Shown piece by piece: positions 45,345 through 54,367 of a stretch of DNA of 61,539 bases (positions are counted from its first letter, which is position 1; every line of letters starts with the position of its first letter). Origin of the DNA: Crocinitomix sp. (GTDB lineage Bacteria; Bacteroidota; Bacteroidia; Flavobacteriales_D; Crocinitomicaceae); NCBI GenBank assembly GCA_030836155.1, contig JAURQI010000082.1, forward strand, positions 1-61,539. Direction: 5' to 3'. Position numbers and translations under genes: made by a program. Below the pieces are notes generated by a model. It was not told where the DNA came from. It did no database searches and was given only the letters and a program-made list of their open reading frames with translations.

Positions 45345-46523
45345 ATGAAAGATGTATATATAGTATCAGCTGTCCGAACACCAATGGGTAGTTTTGGCGG
45401 TGCATTGTCAACTGTTTCTGCTACACAATTAGGAGCAACAGCAATTAAAGGAGCTTTGGAAAAAGCGAATATCTCAGCGGATAACGTTGACGAAGTATTT
45501 ATGGGAAACGTGCTTCAAGCTAATTTGGGTCAGGCACCTGCACGTCAAGCGGCTTTGTTTGCAGGACTTGGTCAGGATGTTCCATGTACTACAGTAAATA
45601 AAGTATGTGCATCAGGAATGAAATCGATTAGTTTAGGAGCCCAAACCATTCTTGCTGGCGATAATGATATCGTAGTTGTTGGTGGAATGGAAAATATGAG
45701 TGCTGTTCCTCATTATTACAACGCGCGTACTGCTACAAAGTTAGGCGATGTTAAAATGGTTGACGGAATGGTGAAGGACGGTTTAACAGACGTTTATAAT
45801 CGCGTTCATATGGGTGTTTGTGCTGAAAAATGTGCGACAGAAGAAAATTTCTCAAGAGAAGAACAAGATAACTTTGCAATTGAATCATACAATCGTGCTG
45901 CTAAAGCATGGGCAGATGGAAAATTCGCTAATGAAGTTGTTCCAGTTGAAGTTCCACAGAGAAGAGGTGAACCGGTTATTGTCGCTGAAGATGAAGAATA
46001 CAAGAATGTGAAAATGGAGAAAATTCCAAACTTACGACCTGTATTTGATAAGGAAGGAACAGTAACTGCGGCTAACGCATCTACATTAAATGATGGTGCG
46101 TCAGCATTGATTTTAGCAAGTGCTGAGGCAGTTGAAAAATATGGTTTAAAGCCAATTGCAAAGGTTGTTGGTTATGGTGATGCTGCGCGTGAGCCAGAAT
46201 GGTTTACAATGGCGCCTTCTAAAGCAGTTCCGGTAGCATTGAAGAAAGCAAATCTTGAAATTAGTGATATTGATTATTGGGAATTAAACCAAGCATTTTC
46301 TGTTGTTGGATTGGCTAACACAAAAGCGTTAGGATTAGATCTAGCAAAAGTTGATGTAAATGGTGGTGCCGTAGCATTAGGTCACCCGCTTGGAAATTCT
46401 GGTTCAAGAATAATCGTTACGTTAATCAACGTACTGAAGCAAAACGGTGGAAAATATGGTGCTGCAGGTATTTGCAACGGTGGCGGAGGAGCATCTGCTA
46501 TGGTGATAGAGAATATTGACTAA
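45345..46523 (+). CDS. Acetyl-CoA C-acyltransferase (thiolase)
   Basis: This thiolase-fold enzyme condenses two acetyl-CoA or cleaves 3-oxoacyl-CoA. From ATG 45345 (MKDVYIVSAVRTPMG) it has 392 residues, the normal size. The active-site Cys is in VNKVCASGMKS, the His in GGAVALGHPLGNSGSR and the second Cys in GICNGGGGAS. The in-frame start at 45294 falls at the predicted transcription start and is rejected. Its direction in the cell (beta-oxidation or acetoacetyl-CoA synthesis) cannot be told. It has its own promoter and terminator. Confidence 0.95.
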   Translation: MKDVYIVSAVRTPMGSFGGALSTVSATQLGATAIKGALEKANISADNVDEVFMGNVLQANLGQAPARQAALFAGLGQDVPCTTVNKVCASGMKSISLGAQTILAGDNDIVVVGGMENMSAVPHYYNARTATKLGDVKMVDGMVKDGLTDVYNRVHMGVCAEKCATEENFSREEQDNFAIESYNRAAKAWADGKFANEVVPVEVPQRRGEPVIVAEDEEYKNVKMEKIPNLRPVFDKEGTVTAANASTLNDGASALILASAEAVEKYGLKPIAKVVGYGDAAREPEWFTMAPSKAVPVALKKANLEISDIDYWELNQAFSVVGLANTKALGLDLAKVDVNGGAVALGHPLGNSGSRIIVTLINVLKQNGGKYGAAGICNGGGGASAMVIENID

Positions 46524-46545
46524 TTTTCTTTCAATAAAATAATGG

Positions 46546-46572
46546 AAAGCGTTCGCCATTGGTGGACGCTTT
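46546..46572 (+). terminator. Thiolase terminator
   Basis: AAAGCGT and ACGCTTT (extended by CGCC/GGTG) form a stem with a short loop, followed by a run of T. Confidence 0.88.
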
Positions 46573-46625
46573 TTTTATGGAATTGAAATTGATTTTTACT
46601 TGGATATTGCTATAAATTTACGACC

Positions 46626-47316
46626 TTGACAATCCCACAATCGTTTATATTATACAAACCAAAAGATATTGTAGCCGGTGATTTTTATTGGATGGAACCG
46701 CTAGAAAGTCTGAACGGAGCAAACGACACGACAACTTTATTTGCAGCGGCCGATTGCACGGGCCATGGTGTGCCGGGTGCAATGGTTTCGGTTATTTGTA
46801 ATAATGGCCTCAATCGATCTGTTCGATAGAAAGGACAAGTTGAACCGGGTAAAATATTGGATGAAACAAGAGCTATTGTATTGTCTGAATTTGAGAAATC
46901 AGAAGAGGATGTTAAAGACGGTATGGACATTGCCCTATGCAGTTTGACCGGCAGAACTTTAAAGTTCGCTGGCGCCAACAATCCGCTTTGGATTATACGA
47001 AAAGGGTCTACAAAGTTGGAGGTGATTAAAGGTAATAAACAACCGATCGGAAAATTTGATAATGCCGTTCCGTTCACCACCCACTCAGTAGAACTTGAAG
47101 AAGGTGATACATTCTATGTATTCTCTGATGGCTTTGCTGATCAATTTGGTGGAGAACAAAATTAGAAGTTTAAAAGTATCAATTTTAAGAAATTATTACT
47201 CTCCATCCAAGATCAAAACATGGATGAACAGCGAATAACTTTAGATAAAGCTTACCGATTGGCAAGGAGATATGGATCAAGTAGATGACGTCTGCGTTAT
47301 TGGGGTGCGTGTATAA
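46626..47316 (+). pseudogene. Decayed SpoIIE/PP2C-type phosphatase domain
   Basis: The stretch encodes the C-terminal serine-phosphatase domain of a SpoIIE-type signalling protein: LPQSF-like IPQSFILYKPKDIVAGDFYW, then AADCTGHGVPGAMVS and VFSDGFADQFGG with metal-binding Asp residues. It is broken three times: an in-frame TAG at 46827, a second in-frame TAG at 47163, and a frameshift near 47255, after which the expected tail (DWQGDMDQVDDVCVIGVRV) continues in another frame to a TAA at 47314. The whole N-terminal sensor part is missing. The lesions show decay, not a sequencing slip alone. Confidence 0.9.
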
Positions 47317-47324
47317 CCAATTGT

Positions 47325-48179
47325 TTATAGCTGACAGCGAATCATTCGATCTTTTCCTTGCATATCTGATTTTACCTGAACGTATTGATAACCGAGTTCC
47401 TCGAGCATGATTTTGGTTTCTTTCCCAAAAGATTCGTGTATTTCAAAAAATAAAAAACCTTTTGGATTTAGCTGTTCAAGCCCTAAAATGCCAATGCGTT
47501 TGTAAAATAATAACGGATCTTCGTCAGCTACAAATAACGCTAAATGTGGTTCAAATTTAAGCACGTTTGTGTTCATTTGAGTTTTATCCGATTCGAGGAC
47601 GTATGGCGGATTACTGATAATAACGTCAAATTTAGGAAGGTCGGCGAGATCTTCTTGCAGGATATCTTTTTCTACAAAATGAATATCAACTTGGTTAAGG
47701 TTGGATGAAGCTTTTGCCATGTTAAGTGCTTCTGGGGAAACATCCAAAGCAAATACATTCAATCGCGGAGCATTTTTCTTGATCGCAATGGGTATACAAC
47801 CACTTCCAGTACCAATGTCTAGCAATTGCTCGTGATTGTTCAAACTCTCTAAAACCCACGCAACCAATTCTTCTGTCTCTGGTCTTGGAATCAGTACATT
47901 ATTATCCACTTTTATGCGACAATCAAAAAATTCTGTTTCGCCAATAATATAATGGAAAGGTTCCGACTTTTCTAATCGTTTCACCACCTGACGTATTTCC
48001 AATAACTCTGACTCTGATAACCGCTGCTCTCCTATCCTGACTTCTATCTTGGATAATCCGTACTGTGCCTCGCAGCACCAATAAAACATATTCTCAACCT
48101 CGCGTTCCCCGTAAAGGTCAGTTAACTTCTCCTTAAAATAGGGTAAGAGGTCAATTAATTTATTGGTTGGTGTAAACAC
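47325..48179 (-). CDS. prmC: Peptide chain release factor N5-glutamine methyltransferase
   Basis: PrmC methylates the GGQ glutamine of release factors. The 284 residues have an N-terminal helical domain, the SAM site LLDIGTGSGCIPIAI and the catalytic NPPYV motif (in VIISNPPYVLES). The start is GTG at 48179. It is 20 bp downstream of the OmpA gene and likely shares its transcript. Confidence 0.96.
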   Translation of the reverse strand: MFTPTNKLIDLLPYFKEKLTDLYGEREVENMFYWCCEAQYGLSKIEVRIGEQRLSESELLEIRQVVKRLEKSEPFHYIIGETEFFDCRIKVDNNVLIPRPETEELVAWVLESLNNHEQLLDIGTGSGCIPIAIKKNAPRLNVFALDVSPEALNMAKASSNLNQVDIHFVEKDILQEDLADLPKFDVIISNPPYVLESDKTQMNTNVLKFEPHLALFVADEDPLLFYKRIGILGLEQLNPKGFLFFEIHESFGKETKIMLEELGYQYVQVKSDMQGKDRMIRCQL

Positions 48180-48199
48180 GATCTGAAATCTTGTGGTGC

Positions 48200-50293
48200 C
48201 TAGTACTCGCGAATAAAGAAATCGGTACGTCGGTTTTGTGCACGATTTGTAGCATTGGTATTCGGTACTTTTGGTTTCGATTCTCCAAATCCTTCCGACT
48301 TTAATCGATCAGCGCCTATACCTTTTGAAATGATATAATCCATCGCGACTTTTGCACGATTAGCACTCAGTACTTTATTGTTACCAGCATCTCCAACATC
48401 ATCCGTATGACCTTGAATCGTGACTTTTACTGTTGGATTTTCTTTTAAAAACTTAGCAAATTGATCCAAAATAAACTTGGAATCTTCAGTCAATTCATAA
48501 GAGTCTGTTGCATAAAGAATTTCATCGATCGTAAATGCCTTACCAACTTCAATGGTGTCAATCTCCATGGCAATATCTTCAGTGAAGGTTTCTTCATCAT
48601 CCACTAAATCTTCTGCCTTGATCAATTTTGTATCAAAAGAATGGCCTTCTTTCTTTACTGAAATCATAACATCTTGTGGTTCATCTTCATCTACATTTAC
48701 AACGGCTGCAAATTTACCGTCATCACCATTCACCTTAACTTGCACAGTTTCATCTGTATTTTTATAGGATATTTCAACAACAGCATCTTTCACAGGCTCA
48801 CCATCTTCGTCTTTCACCTCCCCTTTATAAAACTTAACCTTCTTCGGTCGGGCTTCTTCGTATAATTCAAAATAATAAATATCGTATCCTTTTGAACCTG
48901 CATTGCGAGAAGTAAAATAAGCCAAATGCCCGTCGGTAGAAACAACCAACCCTACCTCATTACCTTCTGAGTTAATTGGGTAACCAATGTTTTTAGGCTC
49001 CGACCAAGATCCATCATCATTTTGACGTGAATAGAAAATATCTGATCCGCCAGCTCCCGGTCGATCGACGCTACAGTCAGATACAAAATACATCGTTTCG
49101 CTATCTTGGTGGATGAACGGAGCTTTATCGTGTCCCTCTGAATTGATCGGTCCACTCACAGCTCTAGCTTGCGACCAGCTGCCATCCACCTGACGCGTTG
49201 AATAATAAATATCTGTTAACTGAGATCCTTCGCGCCAAGAAGCAAAATAAAGCGTATTCCCATCGGGTGACAATGTCGGCTGCGCTTCCCACCCGTCTGT
49301 TGTATTCACAGCTGGACCAAGATTTTCAAGTGGTGTCCAGATAAAATCTGCCCATCCATTATCAGAACGTTCAAAGGTGGTTCGGTAGATATCACAATTG
49401 GCGTGTGGTTGATAGTCCACTTCTTCACAAGCACAAATAAACATTTCTTTATTATCAAGTGAAAGTGAAACACCTCCGTAATTCTGATAAGCAGGTGTAT
49501 TAAAAGGAGCTCGTAAAGGCTCTCCTCCGTTAAAATCAGTATTGACATCCTTCCGCTGACTCATTGTAAATGATTCAATAACCGCTTTTACAACACCACC
49601 AGGGTTATCTGACTTTCCTTTACGTGTAAAAAAGATCAATTCATTATCAGGGGAGATCATTGGCAAATACTCATCCTTCACGGACGATACATTTCTGACC
49701 TCTTTTGGATCATAAGGTACAGGATTGGCAAAAAACTCCTCAAAAAAGGCCATTTCTGACAAGATCTCTTCGACATCCGATTTATTTTTTGCATACGTCT
49801 CACTGAATTTCTCAGGGTCTTTTGACTCAAAATCAACAAATGATTTAAAATGAACCGCAGCCTCACCTTTTTCACCGAGTAAATAGGCGATATAACCCAA
49901 TTTATAATAAACATCAGAATGAAAATCTGGACAGTATTCAACCACCTTTTTATATGCATTTGCCGCATTTTTATAAGCTGTACTTAATTGGTTAAAATTA
50001 GCTTGACCTTGATCAAACTTTTCTTGGATCGATTCTGCATGCTCAAACTTAAACACAGCATATGAATAGAAAACATAAGCATTCTCCGGTGCCAATTCAA
50101 GTACCTGTGTATACAATTCAGCGCGTGTACGCTTATCATTTTTAGAACTTTCAGCTTGTTCCATTAATTTTGAGGTCTTCTTATGCTCCGGCTCCATACA
50201 AGCTTCGTCTTCAACTTGTCCATAAACGACAGTTGAGCATAAAAGCGTAATCAATAAGATCTTGTGAAAAGGTAGTTGTCTAGTCAAAAGCAT
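48200..50293 (-). CDS. PorE-like outer-membrane-associated OmpA protein (TPR, PD40, CRD, OmpA)
   Basis: The 697-residue protein has a signal peptide (residues 1-25), TPR-like helices (about 35-165), a PD40/WD40-type beta-propeller (about 190-470, with repeats such as SPDNELIFFTRKG, SPDGNTLYFASWREG and STDGHLAYFTSRN), a carboxypeptidase-regulatory-like fold (about 475-560) and a C-terminal OmpA peptidoglycan-binding domain (ending LSANRAKVAMDYI...). This order is that of PorE, which ties the T9SS to peptidoglycan; other OmpA/TPR proteins share it, so identity is likely but not proven. Ends TAG. Confidence 0.88.
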   Translation of the reverse strand: MLLTRQLPFHKILLITLLCSTVVYGQVEDEACMEPEHKKTSKLMEQAESSKNDKRTRAELYTQVLELAPENAYVFYSYAVFKFEHAESIQEKFDQGQANFNQLSTAYKNAANAYKKVVEYCPDFHSDVYYKLGYIAYLLGEKGEAAVHFKSFVDFESKDPEKFSETYAKNKSDVEEILSEMAFFEEFFANPVPYDPKEVRNVSSVKDEYLPMISPDNELIFFTRKGKSDNPGGVVKAVIESFTMSQRKDVNTDFNGGEPLRAPFNTPAYQNYGGVSLSLDNKEMFICACEEVDYQPHANCDIYRTTFERSDNGWADFIWTPLENLGPAVNTTDGWEAQPTLSPDGNTLYFASWREGSQLTDIYYSTRQVDGSWSQARAVSGPINSEGHDKAPFIHQDSETMYFVSDCSVDRPGAGGSDIFYSRQNDDGSWSEPKNIGYPINSEGNEVGLVVSTDGHLAYFTSRNAGSKGYDIYYFELYEEARPKKVKFYKGEVKDEDGEPVKDAVVEISYKNTDETVQVKVNGDDGKFAAVVNVDEDEPQDVMISVKKEGHSFDTKLIKAEDLVDDEETFTEDIAMEIDTIEVGKAFTIDEILYATDSYELTEDSKFILDQFAKFLKENPTVKVTIQGHTDDVGDAGNNKVLSANRAKVAMDYIISKGIGADRLKSEGFGESKPKVPNTNATNRAQNRRTDFFIREY

Positions 50294-50495
50294 GCGTTTT
50301 TCTTAAAGTTTGTCTGATCCAAGTGACCTGTTTGTTCGTGTGATAAATTCCAAAAACCATACCACTCTATACACGTCCATTTTATATTACTTTAAAACAG
50401 CGTTTTGGTTACAGTTTTTTGGGAGATTTTAGACCAATTTTTTCCACATACTTTTGATTGGGTTAATTGTCTATACCTGAACCCTCACGATATCC

Positions 50496-51113
50496 CTAGA
50501 AATAATAACGAAACAGAAAGTCTAACGTGGCTAAATGTGTATTAAAATCATCTAGTGGTTCGTAGCTGTTTTTCCAAACATCAAGCAATTGATAGCGTGC
50601 CAATACCCCTACTTCAATTTTACCCCAATCCTTTTCTAAAAGTCGATTAACTCCGGCCCCCAAATAGGGCTGAACGTTATTGGTCACACTGGTCACGTTG
50701 GCACCTATCGTGACATTATTCAACTCCTTTACTGATAGATTATAAACCAAACCTGTTCCGGCCATGGCATACATATTACCGCTTAAATGAAAATTAAATA
50801 ATAACGGAACATGTAACGCATTAAAACGATTGCTGGTAACCAAAAGTCCATTTTGAAAACCGTCAAATGCAGAAAACTCAAATTCTAAACCTGTATTCAG
50901 CGCTGTAAACTCATTGAACCAGTGTTTAACCGGAACACCAACTGTGAAACCATATCCACTTTGATTGGTCCTCAACCCCGTTACTTTTTGACGTGACATT
51001 TTCACTTTCCATGCTGGGTTAATCGTTAACCCCAACTGAGTGCCTTGCGCTTGCGATTGTCCTGCTGAAAATAGCAGAAGAAAAACTAGTCCAATTTTTA
51101 TAAAATTCGTCAT
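50496..51113 (-). CDS. Outer membrane beta-barrel protein
   Basis: From ATG 51113 (MTNFIKIGLVFLLLFSAGQSQAQ, a signal peptide) the 205 residues run as alternating beta-strands ending in Phe (DFLFRYYF), typical of PorT/OMP_b-brl_2 barrels with about eight strands. The function is unknown. It is the last gene of the five-gene operon, 23 bp after the HD gene. The 202 bp between it and the OmpA gene hold nothing recognisable. Confidence 0.85.
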   Translation of the reverse strand: MTNFIKIGLVFLLLFSAGQSQAQGTQLGLTINPAWKVKMSRQKVTGLRTNQSGYGFTVGVPVKHWFNEFTALNTGLEFEFSAFDGFQNGLLVTSNRFNALHVPLLFNFHLSGNMYAMAGTGLVYNLSVKELNNVTIGANVTSVTNNVQPYLGAGVNRLLEKDWGKIEVGVLARYQLLDVWKNSYEPLDDFNTHLATLDFLFRYYF

Positions 51114-51136
51114 CTTTATTTGTGTCGATATAATTA

Positions 51137-51787
51137 TCATCTTTTCCCCTCCCACTCTGCATAAAACTGATCGAGATACTTTTCCATGAACTGATGGCGA
51201 TCTTCAGCCAGTTTTTTACCTGTCACCGTGTGCATTCCGTCCTTTAAAAGTAGCAGTTTTTCGTAGAAGTGATTTATAGTATGGGTTCTTTTTTTACGAT
51301 ATTCCTCGGCGGATTTAAAAGTGTTTGGCGAAATCTCTGGATTATAAATCTCATTCCCAAATTTACCTCCAAAAGCAAAGGTTCTGGCTACACCAATTGC
51401 ACCGATGGCATCTAATCGATCCGCGTCTTGAACAATCTTTCCTTCTATAGATTTCATTTTATTATCAATCCCCCCTTTAAATGAACAATTAGCAACGATA
51501 TGTTGCACTTCATCTATAATTTGAGCTGACACTCCTTCCGTTTTTAAAATATCATTGATGCGATCTTCCGCCACCTGATCTGCATTTTCGACAAATTTAT
51601 GATCAGCGATATCATGCAAAAGTGCAGCGATTTCCACTATAAAGGGATTTGCTTCTTCGTCTCGACAGATTAGGTTTGCATTTTTTCGAACGCGGTCGAT
51701 GTGAAACCAATCATGACCAGTAGATTCAACAGAAAACATCTCTTTTAATTGCTCTTCAATATTTTTTATGATTTCTTTTTCTTTCAC
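51137..51787 (-). CDS. HD-domain phosphohydrolase
   Basis: The 216-residue metal-dependent HD hydrolase (YpgQ/YedJ-like) has HDWFHIDRVRKNA (first His), ALLHDIADHKF (HD pair) and QDADRLDAIGAIG (the last Asp). Some homologues hydrolyse nucleoside triphosphates. The start is GTG. It lies 31 bp after the hydrolase gene in the same operon. Confidence 0.92.
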   Translation of the reverse strand: MKEKEIIKNIEEQLKEMFSVESTGHDWFHIDRVRKNANLICRDEEANPFIVEIAALLHDIADHKFVENADQVAEDRINDILKTEGVSAQIIDEVQHIVANCSFKGGIDNKMKSIEGKIVQDADRLDAIGAIGVARTFAFGGKFGNEIYNPEISPNTFKSAEEYRKKRTHTINHFYEKLLLLKDGMHTVTGKKLAEDRHQFMEKYLDQFYAEWEGKR

Positions 51788-51818
51788 TGGATTCGTGGTT
51801 TTTAATAGCTGATGGTGA

Positions 51819-52499
51819 TCATAAATAACGCAAGAGATAATCCTTTATTCTGTTCCGATTAATCATATCAATCGGGTGCGGGATATCCGTTAAACAAACA
51901 TATTCACCTCCTACAAGGTCCGCATATTTTTTCGTCTCTTCTTGGGTTACCATTTTGTCCTTATCGCCGATTCCGATTACGGAAGAAGTACTAACTGTTT
52001 TAAACAACGCATCCTCGGTTCTTTTGCTATCGCCCATTTCTTTCATCATTTGAGCTGTTTTAAGCATAAGGTTTTGCCAATGTTCTTTACCGTGTAAATG
52101 ACTTAAACGATTTGCAAAAGCTGGAACTTTCTCTTGAATGATCTCCGGATTGAGTAATTGTATTTCTTTTTTTGCTTCGGCTGGACTCCATGAAAATTTT
52201 GTACCAAGCGTAATTATTTTGGAAAATCGCCGCGGTGCTTTTATCGCAGCAGACAAGGCTACATATCCTCCCATACTATAACCAAAAACCGATACTTCTG
52301 TCAGGTTATTATCCTCAAGATAGGTCAGTAGGTTTTCAACAAATAAATCAATCGAATAGGGTAACTCTGATTGCCTCCGACCATGACCTTCAAAGTCCAT
52401 TAAATGAATACTAAATTGCTCAGATAAAAGTGCTGTTAAAGGTTCCAATTGCTCTTTGCAACCCAAAGCTCCATGGAGTAAAACCAAGTCTTTTTTCAT
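51819..52499 (-). CDS. Alpha/beta-fold hydrolase
   Basis: The 226-residue protein has the oxyanion motif LLHGALGCKEQL, MDFEGHGRR, the nucleophile elbow GYSMGG (S75), the acid region IGDKDKMV and the His in IPHPIDMIN. It resembles MenH/BioH-type esterases, with no substrate clue. It is 18 bp from the pirin gene and probably co-transcribed. Confidence 0.92.
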   Translation of the reverse strand: MKKDLVLLHGALGCKEQLEPLTALLSEQFSIHLMDFEGHGRRQSELPYSIDLFVENLLTYLEDNNLTEVSVFGYSMGGYVALSAAIKAPRRFSKIITLGTKFSWSPAEAKKEIQLLNPEIIQEKVPAFANRLSHLHGKEHWQNLMLKTAQMMKEMGDSKRTEDALFKTVSTSSVIGIGDKDKMVTQEETKKYADLVGGEYVCLTDIPHPIDMINRNRIKDYLLRYL

Positions 52500-52517
52500 T
52501 ACGGTTCTGATTCAATG

Positions 52518-53537
52518 CTAAGACTTTACTTCCTCTGAACCGTCGGCATGTTTTGCAAATCGTCCTTTCAGAGGACCATGAGATTTTTCTCGTTCTTTCC
52601 ATGGCCAACCGCCAAACTGAGTACGTTGGTAATCCTGTATTGCTTCTTGAATCTCAGCTGTTGTATTCATGACAAACGGTCCGTGTTGCGCAACAGGTTC
52701 TTTGATTGGTCGACCCTCTAACAATAGCAAATAAGCAGCATCGTTACCAGAATTCACAAAGGTCATTGCCTTATTTGGCTTTAGCTTCATAAAATGATTC
52801 CCTTGTATTTGATGATTCTCGAGCGACAATTCTGTCCCTTCATAGAAATATAAATTACGATTAATGGATTCGACAGCAGCATCTAATTCAAATGCCCCTC
52901 CAGGGTCAACGCAAATCGTCATGATTCTCACGCCGTTTTCTTTGTCAGCAGCCCAAGATTCTGGTGTCGTGCCTGGGGCCTTCTTCTCCTGATACTCACC
53001 TGCAACTAAATCAATTTTAGTCTTTTTGCCATTGTACTCCGTCGTAATGACTGGAATATCCTCTTTCCATAACATTTTGAAGTGTGGGTCCACCATTTTT
53101 TTCTTTGCAGGTAGGTTTAACCAAATTTGGAAAATCTCTAAATGATTGGGTTTGTCTTTATGCAAGAGCGGAAACATCTCAGAGTGTTGAACTCCTTTTC
53201 CGGCCGTCATCCACTGAACATCACCTGCCATAAAACGGCCTGCCGCTCCAAGTGAGTCGCTGTGATCAACTACTCCTTGTTTATTGATGGTTACCGTCTC
53301 AAATCCGCGGTGAGGATGATAAGGAAAGCCTGGCATTTTCTGGCCATGGTACATGCTCCACCCATCTTTACCTGAAAAATCTTGTCCCATATAACGACCT
53401 TTTAGGTGAGATCGATCTGGTCCCATTTCGTCATTTCCTTGGGGGTATTGATCGTTATGATAAGCACAGAAAATAAATGGATCTTCCGTTTTCCATGGAA
53501 AAGTAATCGCTCGTTGTGATATAATCAAATCAGTCAT
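52518..53537 (-). CDS. Pirin-family protein (second paralogue)
   Basis: The 339-residue double-cupin protein has no signal peptide. Metal ligands lie in FPYHPHRGFETVT and GKGVQHSEMF; the length exceeds the 230-residue core by an extended N- and C-terminus. It differs clearly from the pirin at 43736. Its start overlaps the stop of the CDGSH gene by eight bases, so the iron-sulfur protein and this non-heme-iron protein are made together. Confidence 0.92.
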   Translation of the reverse strand: MTDLIISQRAITFPWKTEDPFIFCAYHNDQYPQGNDEMGPDRSHLKGRYMGQDFSGKDGWSMYHGQKMPGFPYHPHRGFETVTINKQGVVDHSDSLGAAGRFMAGDVQWMTAGKGVQHSEMFPLLHKDKPNHLEIFQIWLNLPAKKKMVDPHFKMLWKEDIPVITTEYNGKKTKIDLVAGEYQEKKAPGTTPESWAADKENGVRIMTICVDPGGAFELDAAVESINRNLYFYEGTELSLENHQIQGNHFMKLKPNKAMTFVNSGNDAAYLLLLEGRPIKEPVAQHGPFVMNTTAEIQEAIQDYQRTQFGGWPWKEREKSHGPLKGRFAKHADGSEEVKS

Positions 53538-53946
53538 CTTTAAAGTTTACTTTAGCGTGAGAACCGTCGCAAAACGGCTTATTTGAAGAGGCTCCACAAC
53601 GGCAGAACGCATTGGTTCCTGAAAGTGTTGTCGTCTCTCCTTTTGTGTTTTTTAAATTTATTTTTCCATCAACTAACAAAGGGCCATTTTCCATTAGGCT
53701 GGCGTTGATCATGTCTACTGAATCTTGTTCTTGGCCTTCATACGACAGTGCTCCCGATGGACAGGCGTTAATCTGCGTTTTTAATTCGGCAGTTGTCGCA
53801 TTCTCCATGGTAATCCAAGGTTTGTCTTTTGGATGATAAACATTAGGCAACATCTTTACATAAACGGCGGAATGCATGCACTTTTTCGGCTTCCAAATAA
53901 TAGTAAAGCCGTCATTTTCATATGTTTTAATTATTTCGCTACTCAT
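53530..53946 (-). CDS. Two-domain iron-sulfur protein (4Fe-4S mono-cluster plus CDGSH)
   Basis: From ATG 53946 (MSSEIIKTYEND; a TTG six codons earlier is open too) the 138 residues comprise a YjdI/Fer4_19 domain with KKCMHSAVYV and INACPSGALSYE, and a C-terminal CDGSH 2Fe-2S motif: FCRCGASSNKPFCDGSHAK. CDGSH ligands (three Cys, one His) are intact. A role in redox or cluster transfer is inferred. It leads a five-gene minus-strand operon. Confidence 0.93.
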   Translation of the reverse strand: MSSEIIKTYENDGFTIIWKPKKCMHSAVYVKMLPNVYHPKDKPWITMENATTAELKTQINACPSGALSYEGQEQDSVDMINASLMENGPLLVDGKINLKNTKGETTTLSGTNAFCRCGASSNKPFCDGSHAKVNFKDD

Positions 53947-54367
53947 ATATTCATGTCTTTTCAAAGGGTTGCTTTAAAAATAATCAATAAAATCGGTATT
54001 TGTTCGCAAGGGCTGCTCATCTCTCCCCTGCAGCTTTAATTCTACGTATTAAACCGGGGCTAATTTTTCAATTTCAGTCTTTATACTGTTTTTTATTCAG
54101 GAGAATTGTTCGACCTTTATCAAACCCGAAACCGCCTTTTCTAATTTCAAACCCATACATTGAAGAAAGGTGTTTTTTTTCAGAAGTGAGCGGAATCAAC
54201 TATTCCTAAAGCTAGTTAAGTAATAATTCGTTTCCTTTCCGCTCAAGAAGACCCATTGGTGAATCTTAATCTCCAATGGGTCTTCTATTATTCCTTTGCT
54301 AATGCTTATTTTTGAATTGATGAATCTAAAAGGAATGCATAAGATAAAGTGGTTGAAGAAAGCGGCG
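53947..54367. other. Divergent intergenic region with a long inverted repeat
   Basis: About 420 bp separate the divergent CDGSH and lipoprotein genes. It holds a perfect 14-bp inverted repeat (54246-54286) and one short protein-like minus frame (54074-54199, start TTG or ATG 54160, 28-41 residues, containing MYGFEIRKGGFGFDKG) that might be a small gene or a remnant. I do not call it a CDS. Confidence 0.5.
54246..54286. terminator. Perfect 14-bp inverted repeat, terminator-like
   Basis: AGAAGACCCATTGG (54246-54259) and CCAATGGGTCTTCT (54273-54286) pair perfectly with a 13-base loop. The plus side is followed by ATTATTCCTTT, a weak T-tract. It lies between divergent genes, so no annotated transcript should need it. 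Confidence 0.55.
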
